From contig OX352761.1 of the NCBI GenBank assembly GCA_947095585.1, positions 52,440,019 through 52,504,018 of the forward strand: 64,000 nucleotides of DNA, given 5' to 3'. The notes beneath the pieces are model-generated. The model had not been told where the DNA came from. It made no database searches and worked only from the letters and a program-made list of their open reading frames with translations. Source of the DNA: Nephrocerus scutellatus (taxonomy: Eukaryota > Arthropoda > Insecta > Diptera > Pipunculidae). Shown one piece after another: positions 20,745 to 32,416 of this stretch. The number at the start of each line of letters is the position of its first letter. Within the stretch, counting starts at the first letter, position 1. A program made the translations under genes and the position numbers.

Positions 20745-23100
20745 CCGGATAGGTAGGAAAAGGGAAGGATGTCCTCTCAATCCAGTTGCACTCAGGTCGT
20801 TCCTTTACTTTCTTAACACTAAACCTATAACTATACTAATCTAAGTTAACCTATATAAAAATTTAAAATTAAAAGAAAGTTATTCTTTTTCTTTTTAGAA
20901 AGAATTTTATTTCTTTAATATCCTACTTATCTATAACCTAACCTATCGTAGAAGGAATGACCTGGTTGCATCTGCACCGAGGCATCGCAGAACCATCAAG
21001 GAAGTGGTTGACTTTATTCAGTCTATCAGTCCACAGTTCGTCAGGTCATCCTCTGAAAAGCGGAAGGATAAAACCACCACGGGATTATCGATCCCTGCCA
21101 CACACCTTCAGCCATTACGTCTACTAACTCATGGTGAGGACGGATACAAAATGTAATTCAAAAAGGAATATGCCTCACACCCCCAATGGGCCACTGCAAT
21201 GAAAAGTCACGTTGTTGTCTTTTCAAATTTTATATACATGTATTACTTTTATTAATAAAAAACTTCAAATTTAAAATGAAATATGAAAATTAAAATCAAA
21301 CGAGGTATATAATGTAGGTATGTTTAAGAAAAGTTATGAGTATAATGAAATGTAAAAATTATTCAAAAAAAAAAATGGAAATTATCTTTATTCATAAAAA
21401 AAATTATTTAAAAACTGTTTCTTTTCTCCTTTTTTTATACTGCGCTTAGTATTAAAAAACATTGTGTATAATATAATAAGCAATTGACACTTACTTGGTT
21501 TTTCTCAATGAAATCCTGCCGGCATGATGTCGTTGAAACCTGAGTAAAGCTGTGGTAATTTATTGTCAACTACTAAAGGCAGTTTACAATAAAAGTAATT
21601 CAAAAATTTAATAAAACTCAGCAAAAAAACTCGATTTTAAATTCAATTCACCAAAAAACTCAATTTTAAATTAAATTCAAAAAAAAAACTAAAAGAAGTA
21701 AAAAAAAACTCAATTTTAAATTAGATATCAATTCGATTTAATTTGGAACAGAATTCGATTTTAATTTCAAGTGATAGAATAGAAAAAAACTCTAATTTTA
21801 AATGAAATAACTCAAAAAAAAACTCCGAAAGGTAAAACTCAATAATCGAATGAAATTAATCTCAATTAGAAAGTTTGATCCACGGTTTGGGAAGCACCCT
21901 CCTTTCTTTTTTTTGAAATTTATGCGAAACTCAATCACTTAAGCTTTGGTAGTTTGAGGGTTTTTGTCTCTGATGAATTGGGGTTAACACTGACACTGGC
22001 ACGAAGATTGTTAATGGAGCTTTATAAGTTTCGTAAGCTTTTGTCATAAATGCTTTAACACTAATGGTATAAATTATTCTTATTATGCATGACGCCTATT
22101 TTAACAACTTAGCGCACTCTATTGTTTCAGTAGAGACTCTTAATATGTGAAAATTACGGTTTTAACTCCGCTGGTTCAACACGTCGTGTTCTAAAAATTG
22201 ATTGGTGCACTCGGACTTTCTCGCTTTAAAAATATTATTTCTACTGGTGAAAAATTTTTCTTATTTGAAATTCTTTTTTTAAATCTTTGATATTATATAA
22301 AGAAATATAGGCGATTAACGCATTTGCACTACTTCACATTCAAAAATGGGATTTCCACTTATAAAAATTTTCTTTGATTTGTAAGTCCCCGGTTTTATAA
22401 TCAAAATGGCGTTTTTTACTGATGAAGATTTCCTTTTATTTCAGATCTTTTGACCTTTATGATAGAAATATGGCGTTTTTACTGATAAAGAACTTTAAGA
22501 TTTCAAATCCCTGGGTCCACGCAAAAAATTTTAGTGTTTAGCGCACTTGCACTTCTTTTACCCCCAATTGTGCCGCACACGAAACCTTTAAGAAAATTCA
22601 AATTTTCTTTCATTCCACTATTTCCACCAATAAAAATTTTTTTAGAACTTAAACTTTTTTTTGTATATGGCCTCTGCTCTTTAAAAAAAAAATTCTTTTA
22701 CTTAAAAAAACTTTTCTCACAAAATTATTAGACTTGAATACTATCGCCGTTGATGATAATGATGATTTTCAACTAAACTCCTCGAAGCTATTCTTCGACT
22801 CCCTATCTCCCTCATCGACCGACTACCACAACCCGTTTTTCGCCATCAAACATTCTCGAAATTATTTATGCGTCAAGTATTATTCTGTCCTTTGTATTCT
22901 CCTTTTTGTCCGTAAATAGTGCGTAAGCCATATCTTATTTCTGTCCTTTTTTAAACTAAAAATCACAATTACTAATAAACATTAAACATGAATAACGATC
23001 ATACAACACTTAAACAATTATTACTATACACACATCAAACACTCAAACCAATTTCCAGTAAGATAATTATTTAAAATCCCTATGCTTCCCCAACCTTTGC
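20745..23100 (-). repeat. Family X long LTR-like repeat, copy A (diverged, truncated)
   Basis: Parallel to 26540-28560, with patches such as GATAGGTAGGAA, GGAATGACCTGGTTGCATCT (20957), CACACACCTTCAGCCA, ATCCTGCCGGCA (21511), ATCGACCGACTACCACAACC (about 22815) and CAATTTCCAGTAA (about 23049). The TGTTATG terminus seen in copy B is missing, cut by the adjacent family M copy. Between the patches it is very AT-rich. Orientation is set by comparison with the LTR end at 48724. Confidence 0.6.
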
Positions 23101-23380
23101 CATTCCAAATATTCCAGTCAATTCTGAACAGCTGATTTATGTCAACCTATTGCCTGGCAGATATTAGTCAATAATTTGTTTTGGTGTCAATTGTCAAATA
23201 TTGAGTGTCGACTTTTGAGTTTTGTGTTTTGTTTGTTTTTCTGTTTCTTTATTTGTTCTTTTTTTATTTATTTATTTTATTAATTATATCGGGTTTGTGA
23301 AATTTGCAAAATATAGTGTCGATAGGGCTGGGGGAATATCCAGCCCCTAGCCCTGAATTCAATTGGACGGACAAAATGCA

Positions 23381-23735
23381 ATGCATTTACATGCATGCAG
23401 AAATAGTGGATTTGCTGCTGTGAAAAATCAACAGGTAAGTGTAAGTATATAATATAGAGGCGCGATTTCTGCCTTTTCCAAAAAGAATATTTATTTGGGA
23501 AATAGATATCGCATCGCGTCTCAGTTTTAAATTTTGTCGTAGTAGAATATTATATCTTTTTTTCTTGTTTTATTTTCTCGGCACGTACCTTCGACGTCGA
23601 AGTCAGCTGAGGATTATGTCATTGTACAGGTAAAGTTGAGGCTTCTGCTTTTGTTTTCTTTTTCAGATGCCATCGTTACAATGCTGCGTCGCTGCCAACG
23701 TCGACTTGTTAGGATTTAAAAGGGGTGAGTGTTTA
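23381..23735 (+). other. Exon-intron-exon-like module, copy 1
   Basis: AAAAATCAACAG|GTAAGTG (donor-like, near 23432) is followed by a block shared with 63756-64000. There, TTGTACAG|GTAAAG and TTTTCTTTTTCAG|ATG bound a 37-nt intron-like gap (23630-23666). The ATG at 23667 opens a 58-nt frame (MPSLQCCVAANVDLLGFKR) running to GGTGAGTG, another donor-like site at 23725. A 37-nt intron is shorter than usual insect minima. The second copy has a 56-nt version. Possibly the 5' part of a duplicated host gene or of an element with a spliced leader. Confidence 0.4.
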
Positions 23736-23814
23736 TCAAATATTAAATATGTTTTTTTGTTAATTTTGTGCTGGACGTGGGCGTAACGACGTGTTGGACG
23801 TGGACGTAACATGT

Positions 23815-24290
23815 TGCATAAATCCTACCGCAAAGGACTTTCCGAGCAGGATCCTCTTCGTTCTTGCGAGCTAGGTGTCCAGCACACCAGAGCCTACCGA
23901 GCTTAATTCTCTTCACGATGTCGACATCGCGGTAACGCTCGTAGATCTCATCATTATAGAGTCTCCGGAATCGTCAGTGTGGACCAATGATTGACTTTAG
24001 AGTATGGTGCTATCCTTTCTTAATGGATAGAGGAGAAAACCTTATACGCTGTACTCAACAACGTTATACCACGATAACTGCTGCATTTTTGATATCTTCT
24101 TATGTATGGTGCACAGGATGCCTCTTCGCCAGTCTTCTGGCATCGCTTCTTCCTCCCATACATTGTTGCATTGCTCAGTACGCAACATTCTTACGTTCAA
24201 TCGCTAGCTTAAATTCGTCATCGAACCAGTCGTTTCGATCTCTACTAAGATGGAGTCAGCAGTACTAATGACAGTGTTATTAAGGCGTGT
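23815..24290 (-). pseudogene. Non-LTR retrotransposon remnant (minus strand)
   Basis: Three conserved LINE pieces occur in order on the minus strand. RNDWFDDEFKLAIERKN (about 24190-24240) is the linker before RT. VWEEEAMPEDWRRGILCTIH (about 24105-24165) is RT motif 0/1. LYNDEIYERYRDVDIVKRI with GRLWCAGHLARKNEEDPARK (about 23830-23970) is the region after RT. The RT catalytic core between them is deleted. Clearly dead. Confidence 0.8.
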
Positions 24291-24299
24291 CCGTTTCTC

Positions 24300-24897
24300 G
24301 AAGTCGCAGCCGTTGGTTGACCGCCATCAGCCATTCATTGGGTTGATTTTTTTTTCTCGGTTGTTATTTTTTATTTTTTGCTTAATTATCATGGGAAAGA
24401 TAGATTATTCTTGTGTGCTACAAATTACTACTAAAAATATGCCACATAAGATAATAAAGCGAGCTTCTCAGCTCGTTATATGAATAGTTGTAATTCAGTC
24501 TAAACACTACATTATCTTAAAAGCCCAATAGGAACCACCTAATTCACAAAATTCTTAACAATTTTTTTTTGGGAATTTTTTTTCTGTAAAAAAAAAAGAT
24601 TTTTTGGGAAATTTTTTATTTCTTAAAAAAACTTTCTTTAATTTTAAAAAAAAACTTTCTTTTTTTTTATAAAAAAGTTTTTTAAAAAATAAGATTCTTA
24701 AAAAAAAGTTTTTAAAAAAAAAAGTACCAACAAGTTTCCACTACTATAGACACACGAGCTAATGTATTCTGCTGTGCAAGTGACCTCACAGACCCGTGAT
24801 GTATGTATAATTAGTTGTAATTCAGTCTAAAGACTAATTTCGATGCGTAGATTGAGTATTTTTTCAGTTTTCTCTGGGGTAACTATTAATGAAAAAA
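24300..24897. other. AT-rich stretch with poly-A/poly-T blocks
   Basis: From about 24555 to 24722 the sequence is almost only runs of A and T (for example TTTTTTGGGAAATTTTTT and AAAAAAGTTTTTTAAAAAA) that can pair with each other. TTAGTTGTAATTCAGTCTAAA-like sequence occurs on both sides (about 24486 and 24810). No gene. Confidence 0.5.
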
Positions 24898-26340
24898 TTA
24901 CAGAGCGCTAACCAATTGTTTTAAAATAAGTCCCATCAAATTTTGACTGGTAGAAGCCGACACGGCAAACAAACGTGCAAGCGTATAATCATACAAATGT
25001 ACAAATGTACACACGTTCGCTGAAATAATTTTCATGTCCTCTGAATATAAGCTTCGCCCTTCGGGCTCGCAATTAGTATTGTAAGCATCGGCTGCTCGTC
25101 GTTTTAAATGTAATGATGTAAAATGTGTTATCGTGATATCGCACGACACAGTGACCTGTGAGAAAATCACTAGCTTTCTGATGCTATCCTTGCCAAGATC
25201 AAGGATTTCCTTATTGGAAAAGGGCCTGATTAACCGTTTGGACTGTCTAAGCCCTGGGGTATTATCCCAGTGGGCCAGACGAAGTTTTCTTTCCCAATTA
25301 TTAATCATCGCTGTGGTGGTAGCCTAGCTAACACCACAGTATGGTTCCGGTCCTAAGAACGTAGATTCTGAGCCAGCCCTTGCCAGTTCATCTTCATATT
25401 CGTTGAAACACCCTGGTGACCAGGGACCCAATCGAGTTTTACCCTGTTGAGCCCTGCCGGGGAGCGCTGTGCATCGTAGCACCATTTAACTGATTTAGAG
25501 TCCATTATGCTGGACGATAACGCTTTCAGTGTTGCCTGACTATCTGAAAAGATGTTAATCGTATCGAAACTTTGGTGTTGGGTCCATATACCCCAGCGCC
25601 AACTCCAGAATCCATCTTCGATCCGTCCGTGTCCCACGTAGTCACCTTGTTTGTACCCATATTCTAGTTGCAGCTTGATAGCGCATATAGCGGCCGTCTT
25701 CCTAATGAAGATTTGCAGGTGTGAAATCCCTACAACAGCTTATAATGCAGTCGTAGGGCAGGTACGTATGGCAGGTACTTGTACCAAAAAGGCAATTCTT
25801 TGTAGATTCTGAAGCTTAATTACCGTTGTCCGTTTAAGAACTTACAGCCACCATATGATGGTACGTGATAATTGGTCTCACCATTATGGTATACATCCAA
25901 TGTATCATTTTAGGATTAAGACTCTACAGGCCCACAAAGCCCTAGTGGCACGTTCAATAGCTTGATACGAGAATTCCAGTTTAGTCGTTTATCAAGGATG
26001 ACTCCGAGATATTTAACCTTACTGGAATGTTCTAATGTAGTCCAATTTTGGACAATCTACGTTTCGTGAAAGGCACTAGAACGGTTTTGCTAGGATTTAT
26101 GGAAAGTCCTTCTCTACTGGACCATTCTAAGATGTGAAGTTACGCACCTTGCATGACATTTGTTATGGTCGTGCTGTACTTACCACTAATAATAATCGCC
26201 AAATCATCAGCGTAACCAATGGCAATGTAGCCCGATCTATATAGATCGGCTAGAAGGTTGTCTATGAGAAGTGACCATAGAAGGGGCGAGAGTACGCCTT
26301 CCTGCGGGCAGCCCTTAGCTGCTGTCACCGACACAGACAC
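24898..26340 (-). pseudogene. Non-LTR retrotransposon ORF2 fragment (RT and RNase H)
   Basis: From the high-coordinate end on the minus strand: RT motifs GCPQEGVLSPLLWSLLIDNL (about 26250-26310) and catalytic IAIGYADDLAIII (about 26190-26225), then thumb KYLGVILDKRLNWNSRI (about 25970-26020). RNase H follows with TDGSK in one frame (about 25620) and INIFSDSQATLKAL (about 25520-25560) plus VPGHQG in another. A C-terminal segment lies at 24898-25308. An I/R1-type order of domains. Frameshifts break the frame several times. The 5' side is cut at 26341 by the family X terminus. Confidence 0.85.
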
Positions 26341-28575
26341 TGTTATGTAGCGAGGTCCCACTGGGGGTTCTGCCACTGGCAAGGACGTCGCGACACGCTC
26401 GCGGTTGCTCGGCTAAGCTTTTTGGACGGGTGGTCCCTGTCACTTACCAGTGATACCTCGTCATGAACAAATTTTTTTTTATCGTGTCGACTTATGAGAA
26501 AATGGAAAAGGGGAAAGGAAGGTATATGAGATAGGTAGGAATGAGGAAAAGAGGATCTCTCGGTCTACATGCAGTCAGGTCATTCCTTTTTAAAGACTTA
26601 TATCTAAACTATATATATATATATCCTATAACTACGTTAAAACTATGAATATTACTATACCATAAAAAGGAATTTTCTTCATTTTTCCTTCAGAGAAAAT
26701 TTTTGCCTACAATCTAATAACTAAAACTAAAAGGAATGACCTGGTTGCATCTACGCTGAGCCTTCACAAGACCATCGAAAAAAGGTCGACTTCGATTAGT
26801 ACATCAGTCCACGGTTCGTCAGGTCATTATCTGAAAGACGTTGAGAGAAACCACCGCAGGATCATCGACCCCAATCACACACCTTCAGCCAAATCGTCTA
26901 CTCGCTCATAGTGTTAACACTATTAACAAGTACCAAAACCAATAAAAAAAATACCTCCAACCCGCTGGGCGAAGGCAGAAAGAACTCAGGTCTTATTCTT
27001 TTCAACTTCACAATTCATTCGTTTATTTTATATCAATTCAAGAAAATGTTAACAATGTATGATATAATATATATATAATTCAGATAAAAAAATATAAATG
27101 ATAAATGAAATTTATGATGTAAAAATTGCTTAAAAAAATTTCTACTGCTTTTAGTAGCGCAAAGTGGTTAACTCTCAATATAGAACAATATAAAGAAACG
27201 TTACGCTCTTTCAAGGAGATCCTGCTAGCAGAAGTCGATGAAGTGCTGTAAACATTTTTTTAAATCTTTCCACTACTATAGCAATTCACAGCAAAAAAAA
27301 TTAAAATTGTGAAATTAATTAGACCGAATAGATTAATTAGAAATAAAAAAATGGATTTCAAAATTAAAAATGTTACACTGATGTTAATTTGCTCTTGAAT
27401 TAATATTCACAGATTATTAAACTAAAGGTATTGAAAAATTCGATAAACAAAAAAAAATGGAGTACGCAAAGTAAAATTTTAAATTTCAAAATTAAATAAA
27501 ATGTTGATGAAAAACAGTTTGGTGGTCACTGATGGTTCCACTGTCGGAGAAATCTTCGTTTGCTTGTTCCACCCCCGTCTACTCAAACATCATACAATTT
27601 ATAGGCTTTTTCTTTTCTTTTAGATATGCTATATAAGCTGTATTTTATTTGGAATCCGAATAAGGAATTCGAATGTCAAAACCAGCCAAACAGCCGGTTT
27701 TAAAAATCCAAAGAAGGAATTCGACAGTGCAATTGTGTTGTAATTTCTTATTCCTGGGCAATTAAAATACAGCTATAGTTGAATAGCTTTCGACTTTCGT
27801 TTTAAAAAAATTCTTTTGGAAACTGTTTTCTAAACCAAGATGGCAGTGGGTGATTGCAAAAATGAATTATTTAAGCATTTCGTTTTCCATTAATACAAAT
27901 CTCTTTAACTGCACTTTGATGCACTTTTTGCAAGTTAAAATTTTATCAAAAATCAATTATAGTTTGAAAAAATGTTTTCACTGAATTTAAAAATTGTTTT
28001 CCCAAAGAAATTTTATTAAAGAAAATGATTTGATAATTTCTCGGAAATTTCGTTTTTTATCAATCCATTTATTGTTAACTACACTTTGGTGCACTTTTTG
28101 CAAGTTAAAATTTAATTGAATTTCAATTGAAAGTTTACAGAAATGTTTTTCACTGAGTTTAAAAATTATTTTCCACAGAAATAAATAAAAAATGGATTCT
28201 TCGTTTTTAAAGAAGCGCCTTGGATTTTAAACACTTGCTAATCTCCTGATTGCCAATCTTCGAACCTCCTATCTCCTTCATCGACCGACTACCACAACCC
28301 GTTTTTCGCCATCGAATATTCTAGAAATATTTTCGGCGCTAAAATATCATTCTGTCCTTTGTCTTCACCTTTTTGTCACTATTTAATTGCGCGTAAGCTA
28401 TGTCAATTCCGTCCTTTTATTAAAACTAAAAATCACAATTACTAGTAAACTTTAAACATGAATAACAATCATATAACACCTACAATTATTAATACACATA
28501 CATCAAACACTCAAACCAATTTCCAGTAAAATAATTGTCTAAAATACCCCTATGCTTCCCCAGTACCCTCTGTTG
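26341..28575 (-). repeat. Family X long LTR-like repeat, copy B
   Basis: Starts with TGTTATGTAGCGAGGTCCCA, the reverse complement of the LTR end at 48724 (GGGACCTCGCTTCATAACA). Similarity to 48080-48724 continues through CGTCGCGACACGCTCGCGGT and GTCACTTACCAGTGA. It interrupts the LINE RT at its exact terminus, so it was inserted there. It continues, parallel to copy A, to about 28575; its last 400 bp are also the first part of tandem unit 1. No PBS lies next to the terminus, so it is a solo or 3' LTR. Confidence 0.7.
26577..26742. repeat. Inverted repeat inside family X LTR (AGGTCATTCCTTTT)
   Basis: AGGTCATTCCTTTT at 26577-26590 and its perfect complement AAAAGGAATGACCT at 26729-26742. The same arrangement occurs in the copies at 48346-48487 and about 20793-20965. 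Its conservation in diverged copies suggests a structural or binding role. Confidence 0.75.
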
Positions 28576-28784
28576 CTGAGCAACATAACAATTAATTTCC
28601 CACGAATGTAGTTTTTTATTTTGGGCGGTTGAGGAGGGAGCTACTCGCTAAATGCCTATGTCAAATCAAGTTGTAGGTCAGTCGGTATTTTTCTTCAAAA
28701 TGTTGTGTGCATTTTTGTTTTGTTTGTTTTTGATTTTCTTGTTTTTTTTTATTTTTAAATATGTTAAATAATAAATATCGCGCG

Positions 28785-29204
28785 AGTTAAAAAACGAATT
28801 TATCAAAAAATATATTTATTTTGACCATTCGGTCTGAGTTTAACAATGCAAGTGAAAAGTTTACAATTCAAGATCAATAATCATACCTAACTTGCCAAAG
28901 TTAATTCCATGAACTTGAAAAGTGCCGGAAACATTCCAGACGCTGGCTCATCAAGTTTTTTGATTCGCTTGGGCAATTACAATGAAAATACATAATTGGC
29001 AGAAAATAGAAATGCATAATTGACAAAAGTTGAAATACATAATTGACGAAAATAGAAATGCATAATTGACAAAATTGGGAATACATGATTGCAGGTGTAT
29101 CCGGTTATATGTGCTGGTGGTGGGAGTTGTTGACTTTTACGTAGGGTAAAGGTGAAGCTGCGCTGCTGTGGTGAGAGGGGCGTTAAGGTGAAGGCGACGT
29201 AACT
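28785..29204 (-). repeat. Z-element 3' LTR, array copy 1
   Basis: On the minus strand it begins AGTTACGTCGCCTTCACC directly after the purine tract AAGGGGGGAGG (29205-29215) and ends TTTTTTAACT at 28785. AGTTA and TAACT-type ends are typical of errantivirus LTRs. CGCG lies outside it at 28781-28784. It holds short subrepeats of CAATTATGCATTTCTATTTT type (28985-29070). No TATA box was clearly seen. Confidence 0.75.
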
Positions 29205-29340
29205 CCTCCCCCCTTAGAGTAGAGTGACGGTCACAATGACGTCAGTGGGGTTTGAACGAAGGATTGAAGCTGGGGCAAATCTTGCTTTCGGGATCTTCTT
29301 TTTGTGAGGACGATAGTTGTTGCAGCTGAGGATTAAATTT

Positions 29341-29831
29341 TTAGGTAGTGTAAGACCTTTGTTTTTGTGTCGAGGATTCGCAGTTTTGATTCAGCCAGGA
29401 AGTTGTAATCCTTAAGTATTTTTTTTTTAAGTTGAGTACGTCGTTAATGTGTGTTGCGTGAATCTGATTATTCGGCGAAGGTGGTAGGTGGATGTCATCC
29501 CAGAAGATTGCGGGGTCGTCTTCGTAGGTTATTCCGTTAACTTCGATGTTGCATCTTAGAAAATGCATAAGGGCTTTTCCTTCGATTAGGCCAGTTTTGG
29601 TGCTGCAAGTGGAGTTAAAGACAACTTGTGGAAAATTAATAAAAAGGATAAAGTTGGGCTCGGGTTGGGTTCTTGTTTCGAGTTTCCCCACATTGTCAAA
29701 GGCGCCATGCATCCCATGCATCTGGATTCTTCTGTTTTTTCTTCCAGTTCTGGTGGCATACAGATGTGTGTTCCTGCTATTTTGGGGGCAAGGTGTGCTA
29801 AAGTATTGAATATTGTGATCATTATATGCAA
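29341..29831 (-). pseudogene. Z-element env C-terminal remnant, array copy 1
   Basis: A 126-codon minus-strand frame with INFPQVVFNSTCSTKTGL, then EGKALMHFLRC and NIEVNGITYEDDPAIFWDD, resembling the region before the membrane anchor of errantivirus Env. It lies between the integrase remnant and the PPT/LTR, where env belongs. The upstream part continues in another frame (29586-29831). No membrane anchor or fusion site remains. Identification rests on position plus weak motif resemblance. Confidence 0.55.
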
Positions 29832-30508
29832 TATAAGGTCAGTGGAAGTAATTTGTATTTCTTGGTCATTGAGTTTTTTATGTATAAGTTCTAGTATTAG
29901 TATTTTAGTATTAAGTAAAAACTTGGGTATTACATTTTATTTGTTTCAGTGCTTCAGTGATATCGGTAAGTGTGGTAAGTGGTAAGATAGAGGAAAAGGT
30001 TTGTTAGAAAAAATAAAAATGTCTTTTGAATGAGACAGAGTTTATAAGTTAATTTAGAGGGAGGAATGTTTAATTCTGAAGGGTTAAATTTGAAATGTGT
30101 TTTTTAAGACTATATGATTAAAGTACTGAATAGCTAAAAATGGAATAATTACTTTTTTTTTTTTTTTTTGAATTGATAAAAATTTTTCGGTAAGGGTTTG
30201 CTACAATCACGCCATGCTCTGATTGCGCATTCTCTTTTTCGTTTATTTATTTAAATTCTGGAGTGCCCAGCAGTAGGGATCGCAGAAATATTTGTTTCTT
30301 ATTAATTTATTTAAATTCTGGAGTGCCCAGCAGTAGTGATCGCAGAAATATTTGTTTCTTATTTACTATCTTATATTTAACGTGTTGGTCTTATTAAAAT
30401 AATTATTGAAATAAAAAATAATAAGAAAATTAAATGATTGGAAGTCATATATACTTAGTTGTATTATATAAATTTATACATATATATATGGTATATATAG
30501 TGTTAAAA

Positions 30509-30999
30509 TTAGTTGTTAAGTTTATATATAGAAGGTGAAAGTTCATACACGAAGGTAAAGAGGAAAATACTAGAGGAGTATAGGTGGAAAATTAGTGGTT
30601 TGGTTTTTCTTCGAAGTTTACATTTATGGATATTTTTGTCTTTTCTTGTAATTATTGTGAAATTATTGTTTTTCTTAAATGTCTGTTTTGAGAACCTGGG
30701 TGTTATTTTATTTCGTCTAACCTCTTTTCTGAAAACGCTTTCGCCAACTTGTAGTTCCTGCGGTTCTTCTCTTTCTTCATTTAAATGCTCAATTCTACTT
30801 TTAGTGATAGTTTCGTCATTATCCTGTATTTTAGGGTATAAGTTGTCAAGAAACTCATTGAGTTTAGACAAATACTCGTGTTCGTTTGAGAACGTAAGGG
30901 TTTTATAAAATTTATATGGTCTGCCGAAGAATAATTCGGATGGTTATGTTTGGTTACCGAGTGAATTGCATTATTATAGGTGATTAATATGAATTGCAT
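30509..30999 (-). pseudogene. Z-element integrase C-terminal remnant, array copy 1
   Basis: Minus-strand ITYNNAIHSVTKH (about 30950-30990), then after a one-base shift PSELFFGRPYKFYKTLTF, then LNEFLDNLYPKI. The C-terminal DNA-binding domain follows with QVGESVFRKEVRRNKITPRF and KNNNFTIITRKDKNIHKCKL (about 30620-30760). This is the end of an errantivirus-type integrase. The catalytic residues are gone because the element is truncated at about 31000-31050. Confidence 0.8.
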
Positions 31000-31019
31000 T
31001 ATTATAGGTGATTAATGTT

Positions 31020-32416
31020 TCTGCCAGTATTTATTTCTGAGTGGTCTGTACCGACGCCGACGACGTTTCTACACAATTCACATGTGCACGTCGTATGCAA
31101 TTTTTTTTTTGCAAATTTCCACTATCTTTCACAATCTTTATATTCTGAAATACTAATATCGCCCCTGGAATCTGAAGCAAAAACGCCGGTTGGTTATCTC
31201 ATCAGCGTTTGAACTCCAATCCCAATCCAACGATAACGTTAACAATTTATGACATCCTGTATTAAGATCGAGATAAGACTGTATCGCTAGTTTGTCATTT
31301 GCTAAAGCAAAAAAATTCCATTTGGCCTAGAGCATTTGCTGTAGCCAAAATTGGTACTTCACCGTTTGTCAGATGTAACCATTTTATGCCCAGAAGTTCG
31401 GCTGTCTCAATGCGATGCATTTCCAGAAAAAAATTTGTTACTGGTTCAAATTTAAGAAGATATATTCGATCCTTTTAACGACAAGGTGGAGATGTCGACT
31501 CTGCACTGTTGCCCTCTATCTGATATGTTCCACACACAAAGTATGAAAGATAATCGGAAGAGGACAACATTCAATCGAATCAGAAGAATGCTCTGTGTAA
31601 AGGGTATTCTTCACTATCTCTCACCTTTAATAATTGCTTTAAACAATTAATATTTTAGCACACTTCACAAACAATAACAATAATAAATGAACTATTGACT
31701 GACTTACATCTGTCAGTCTTACAACAGAAAATATACTCGTCTTCAGCAACCGAGTACTTCTCGTTGTATTATCTGTTTGTCTTAACTATCCACGCGTAAC
31801 CGCGCTCGTTTTGACAAACAGATGGAACTAGAGAAATATAAATGATCGTAAATAATAATCTGGATATTTATTTAAATCTTTTGTGCAATACTGGTTGGTG
31901 TGCCAGATAATTATTATAAGGGTTGTATGTTTTTGTGTTTTTTTGTTCAATGTTCAATGATCTGTTCAAGTAAAAATAAAGGATTAGATCAAACAAGTTA
32001 GAACGGACAAATAACAAAGAAAGAAATAGACGGGGGAAAAGAAAAGAGAAAGAAAGGTGGACGATAGGTTCGAAATATTTCAGCGCCATAAAATTTGATA
32101 GGAAAAATCAGAATTAGATAGCGACCTTGGCCGGCCGACAAAAAGGGACAAACATGTAGCAACAACAAGAAATATTAGAAAAATAGAAAGGAAAGGAGAA
32201 AGATGTTCGCGCCAAAAATCGTTCGAGAAAAAAACCCTTTAAGTCTTTTAAAAATCTCTATATTCAAAACTTGAATTGATTAGCAAGTTGAAATTTAACA
32301 GTTCTAAAAGAAAAGGTGCTAATTCAAGAAAACTCTGTTGTTCGTAGACCTATTCACTTTAACAAAGAAGAATTAACTCGCAAGCTGAAAAATTTAACAT
32401 TCGTTGGTGTGGTGGT
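31020..32416. other. Right part of array unit 1, no recognised gene
   Basis: Non-coding sequence present in all four units. It contains an inverted repeat TCTGTTTGTC / GACAAACAGA (about 31765-31825) and the empty TA target (31915-31916) that is occupied by a transposon in unit 4. The last ~200 bp (AAAAGGTGCTAATTCAAG, TTAACTCGCAAGC) resemble the sequence that follows unit 4 at 46416-46500. Confidence 0.6.

Larger units (their letters stand above)
28178..32416 (+). repeat. Tandem array unit 1 (4,239 bp)
   Basis: First of four direct copies, >99% alike by eye. Starts GAAATAAATAAAAAATGG and ends CATTCGTTGGTGTGGTGGTG. Contents from left: family X end (to ~28575), AT-rich spacer, Z-element LTR and internal sequence (minus), a 60-bp direct duplication (30247-30366, TTTATTTAAATTCTGGAGTG), a 30-bp duplication (about 30960-31019), then unassigned non-coding sequence to the end. 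Copy-specific variants include TGTTGCTGAGCAAC near 28571. Confidence 0.95.

Noticed and set aside
26140..26382. Complete small gene starting with MPVAEPPVGPR
   Set aside because: The first ~14 codons are family X LTR sequence; only the rest is LINE RT. The ATG is an accident of the insertion.
29546..29985. Plus-strand 87-119 aa open frames in each array unit
   Set aside because: Antisense to the env-like remnant and without recognisable domains.
30513..30908. 131-aa hydrophobic open frame on the plus strand, repeated identically in all four array units (also 34756, 38974, 43213)
   Set aside because: It is antisense to the integrase C-terminal domain, which has clear family motifs. Its identity between units reflects the recent amplification, not selection.
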